Assembly: GCA_030150505.1 (NCBI GenBank)
Contig: JASLFS010000090.1
Coordinates: 1-6,288 of the forward strand
Reading direction: 5' to 3'
Source of the DNA: Vitreoscilla sp.
GTDB lineage: Bacteria; Pseudomonadota; Gammaproteobacteria; Burkholderiales; Neisseriaceae
Length of the DNA: 6,288 nt
In this document: in pieces, positions 4,859 through 6,288 of the stretch
Layout: every line of letters starts with the position of its first letter
Numbering within the stretch: the first letter of the stretch is position 1
The notes under the pieces: generated by a model
Databases searched by the model: none
What the model was told of the DNA's origin: nothing
The model's input: the letters and a program-made list of their open reading frames with translations, nothing else
Position numbers and translations under genes: made by a program

Positions 4859-6288
4859 ATGCTAATTAAAAATGAATATAAGCCACAGATGCTTATAAAA
4901 AACGACAAAAAGAAAAAACCAACTTCAAAAAAATCAAGACTTGGTTTGGTTTTGTTTTGTTTTATGGCTTTTTATGCTGCTGTTGCATTGCGTGGCGTTT
5001 ATTTACAAACGGAGAAACAAGAATTCTTGCAAGAGCAAGGTAACCAGCGATTTGTTCGTACCATTCCACTGTATGCTTCTCGTGGCTTAATTACAGACCG
5101 AAATGGCACTGCAGTCGCTATTAGTGCGCCAACACAATCATTATATGCATCTCCACGTAGCATGGAGCATTTGCCTACTGCTGAGCAGTTATCAAAACTA
5201 TCGGTATTGACTGGTTTATCAGTTGAGTATTTGGATGAGAAACTAAATCAAAAAAACAAAGATTTTGTTTATATTAAACGTCATTTACCAAAAGAAGTGA
5301 GTGATCAAGTTGCTGCTTTAGGGTTGAAGGGATTTGGATTTCAACAAGAAAGCAAACGACACTACCCAATGGGCAATGTCTTTTCTCATGTGATTGGATT
5401 TGCAAATATTGATGGCCAAGGGCAAGAAGGTTTAGAGCTCTCTCAAAACAAGCTTTTATTGGGTAAGGATGGTGGTAAGGTTGTTTTGCGTGACAATAAA
5501 GGAAACATTGTCGATAGCATTGATTCTCCACGAAACCAAGCACCTATTGATGGCCAAAATATGGTGCTGTCAATGGATCAGCGTATACAGTCCTTGGCTT
5601 ATGATTCATTAGAAAAAGCAGTCTTGCACCATCAGGCAAAATCAGGTAGTGCTGTTATTTTAGATGCTAAAACGGGTGAAATTTTAGCGCTAACTAACTA
5701 TCCTTCATTTGACTCAAATAATCCAGCTAAAGCGAATGTTGAATATCGTCGTAATCGTGCAGTTACCGATATGATTGAGCCTGGTTCGATCATGAAACCA
5801 TTTCCGATTGCTAAAGCATTGGATGCAGGTAAAGTCAGAGCCAATACAGTTCTAAATACTGCTCCATACATGATTGGACCTGCGAGAGTTAAAGATACAC
5901 ATGATTACGGTAGTTTAACGGTTGAAGGCGTGATGCAAAAATCTTCTAACGTTGGCTCTAGTAAGCTATCTGCTATGTTTAGCCCAGAAGAAATGTATGA
6001 TTATTATAGTCAAGTTGGTTTTGGTCAGCAAATGCATTCAGGTTTTCCAGGGGAAAGTAAAGGATTACTTCGCCATTGGAAAGGTTGGAGACCTATTGAG
6101 CAAGCAACAATGTCATATGGTTATGGTTTGCAAATGAGCTTGCTACAACTTGCTAGAGGCTATACGATTTTTACAACTAATGGTCAATTATTACCAGTTA
6201 GTTTTAAGAGATTAGATGCTGCACCAGTAGGTGATCAAGTTATTTCGCCTGAAACAGCTAAAGTTATCCGCCAGATTATGGTATCTGT
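4859..6288 (+). CDS. ftsI: Septal transpeptidase FtsI / PBP2 (penA), 3' end beyond window
   Basis: This is a class B penicillin-binding protein that crosslinks peptidoglycan at the division septum and works with FtsW and FtsQLB. The frame is open to the right edge (476 codons seen). Neisseria PBP2 has about 581 residues, so roughly 105, including the KTG motif, are missing. In order: a basic cytoplasmic tail (1-27), one membrane anchor (about 28-46), the dimerisation/pedestal region with RGLITDRNG (75-83) and RHYPMGNVFSHVIGF (167-181), then the transpeptidase domain. The domain contains SIMK with catalytic Ser310 and Lys313, and Ser362-Ser363-Asn364. The start at 4859, 2 bp after the ftsL stop, is supported by the Neisseria-like beginning MLIKNEYKPQML. 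Only a weak GAAG (4842-4845) lies upstream, suggesting coupling to ftsL. No Asp345-type insertion is present, since the spacing from Ser310 to Ser362 is unchanged. Residues 311, 312 and 316 are Ile, Met and Pro. Confidence 0.97.
   Translation, partial: MLIKNEYKPQMLIKNDKKKKPTSKKSRLGLVLFCFMAFYAAVALRGVYLQTEKQEFLQEQGNQRFVRTIPLYASRGLITDRNGTAVAISAPTQSLYASPRSMEHLPTAEQLSKLSVLTGLSVEYLDEKLNQKNKDFVYIKRHLPKEVSDQVAALGLKGFGFQQESKRHYPMGNVFSHVIGFANIDGQGQEGLELSQNKLLLGKDGGKVVLRDNKGNIVDSIDSPRNQAPIDGQNMVLSMDQRIQSLAYDSLEKAVLHHQAKSGSAVILDAKTGEILALTNYPSFDSNNPAKANVEYRRNRAVTDMIEPGSIMKPFPIAKALDAGKVRANTVLNTAPYMIGPARVKDTHDYGSLTVEGVMQKSSNVGSSKLSAMFSPEEMYDYYSQVGFGQQMHSGFPGESKGLLRHWKGWRPIEQATMSYGYGLQMSLLQLARGYTIFTTNGQLLPVSFKRLDAAPVGDQVISPETAKVIRQIMVS

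Noticed and set aside
5274..5543. Minus-strand 89-codon ORF
   Set aside because: It is antisense to the conserved pedestal region of ftsI and has no family resemblance.
5952..6137. Plus-strand 61-codon ORF
   Set aside because: It is an out-of-frame shadow of the ftsI transpeptidase domain just after the SSN motif.

Overview
The window holds the start of a division and cell wall (dcw) cluster from a low-GC member of the Neisseriaceae (Betaproteobacteria). By recall, without alignment, MraZ, RsmH, FtsL and FtsI match their Neisseria counterparts closely. MraZ has the same 151-residue length and the same MFGG start. FtsI begins MLIKNEYKP, close to gonococcal PBP2 (MLIKSEYKP), and its catalytic Ser310 and Ser362-Ser363-Asn364 motif fall at the gonococcal PBP2 positions. 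The DNA is AT-rich for a Neisseria, and I found no canonical Neisseria DNA uptake sequence (GCCGTCTGAA or its complement). A lower-GC relative, for example of the Snodgrassella type, is therefore more likely, but the genus is a guess.

Layout, left to right. Positions 1-562 have no convincing gene. They hold a short GC-rich palindrome near the left edge, a weak promoter-like pair, a small hairpin cluster and one doubtful 62-codon ORF. Next comes a minus-strand tRNA gene with anticodon CAU (600-676), with its own promoter on the right and a strong intrinsic terminator on the left. Two more minus-strand genes follow, ghrA (803-1741) and a MidA/NDUFAF7-type methyltransferase (1767-2927). They are 25 bp apart and probably form one transcription unit read as methyltransferase then ghrA.

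A 263-bp divergent intergenic region (2928-3190) separates these from the plus-strand dcw cluster: mraZ, rsmH, ftsL and ftsI/penA, with ftsI running off the right edge. The dcw promoter is well formed (TTGACC, 17 bp, TATAGT). It is followed at once by three GTGGG repeats on an exact 10-bp period, the expected operator for the cluster's own repressor MraZ. The dcw genes are tightly packed, with two 4-bp ATGA overlaps and one 2-bp gap, and lack good Shine-Dalgarno sequences after mraZ. This suggests translational coupling.

The genes are a regulator (MraZ), a 16S rRNA methyltransferase (RsmH), a divisome scaffold (FtsL) and the septal peptidoglycan transpeptidase (FtsI). This is ordinary core-genome content. 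I see no mobile element, CRISPR array, defence system or plainly novel system. The points most worth a second look are the textbook-quality MraZ operator and the residues beside the FtsI active-site serine, which coincide with positions altered in cephalosporin-resistant gonococci.
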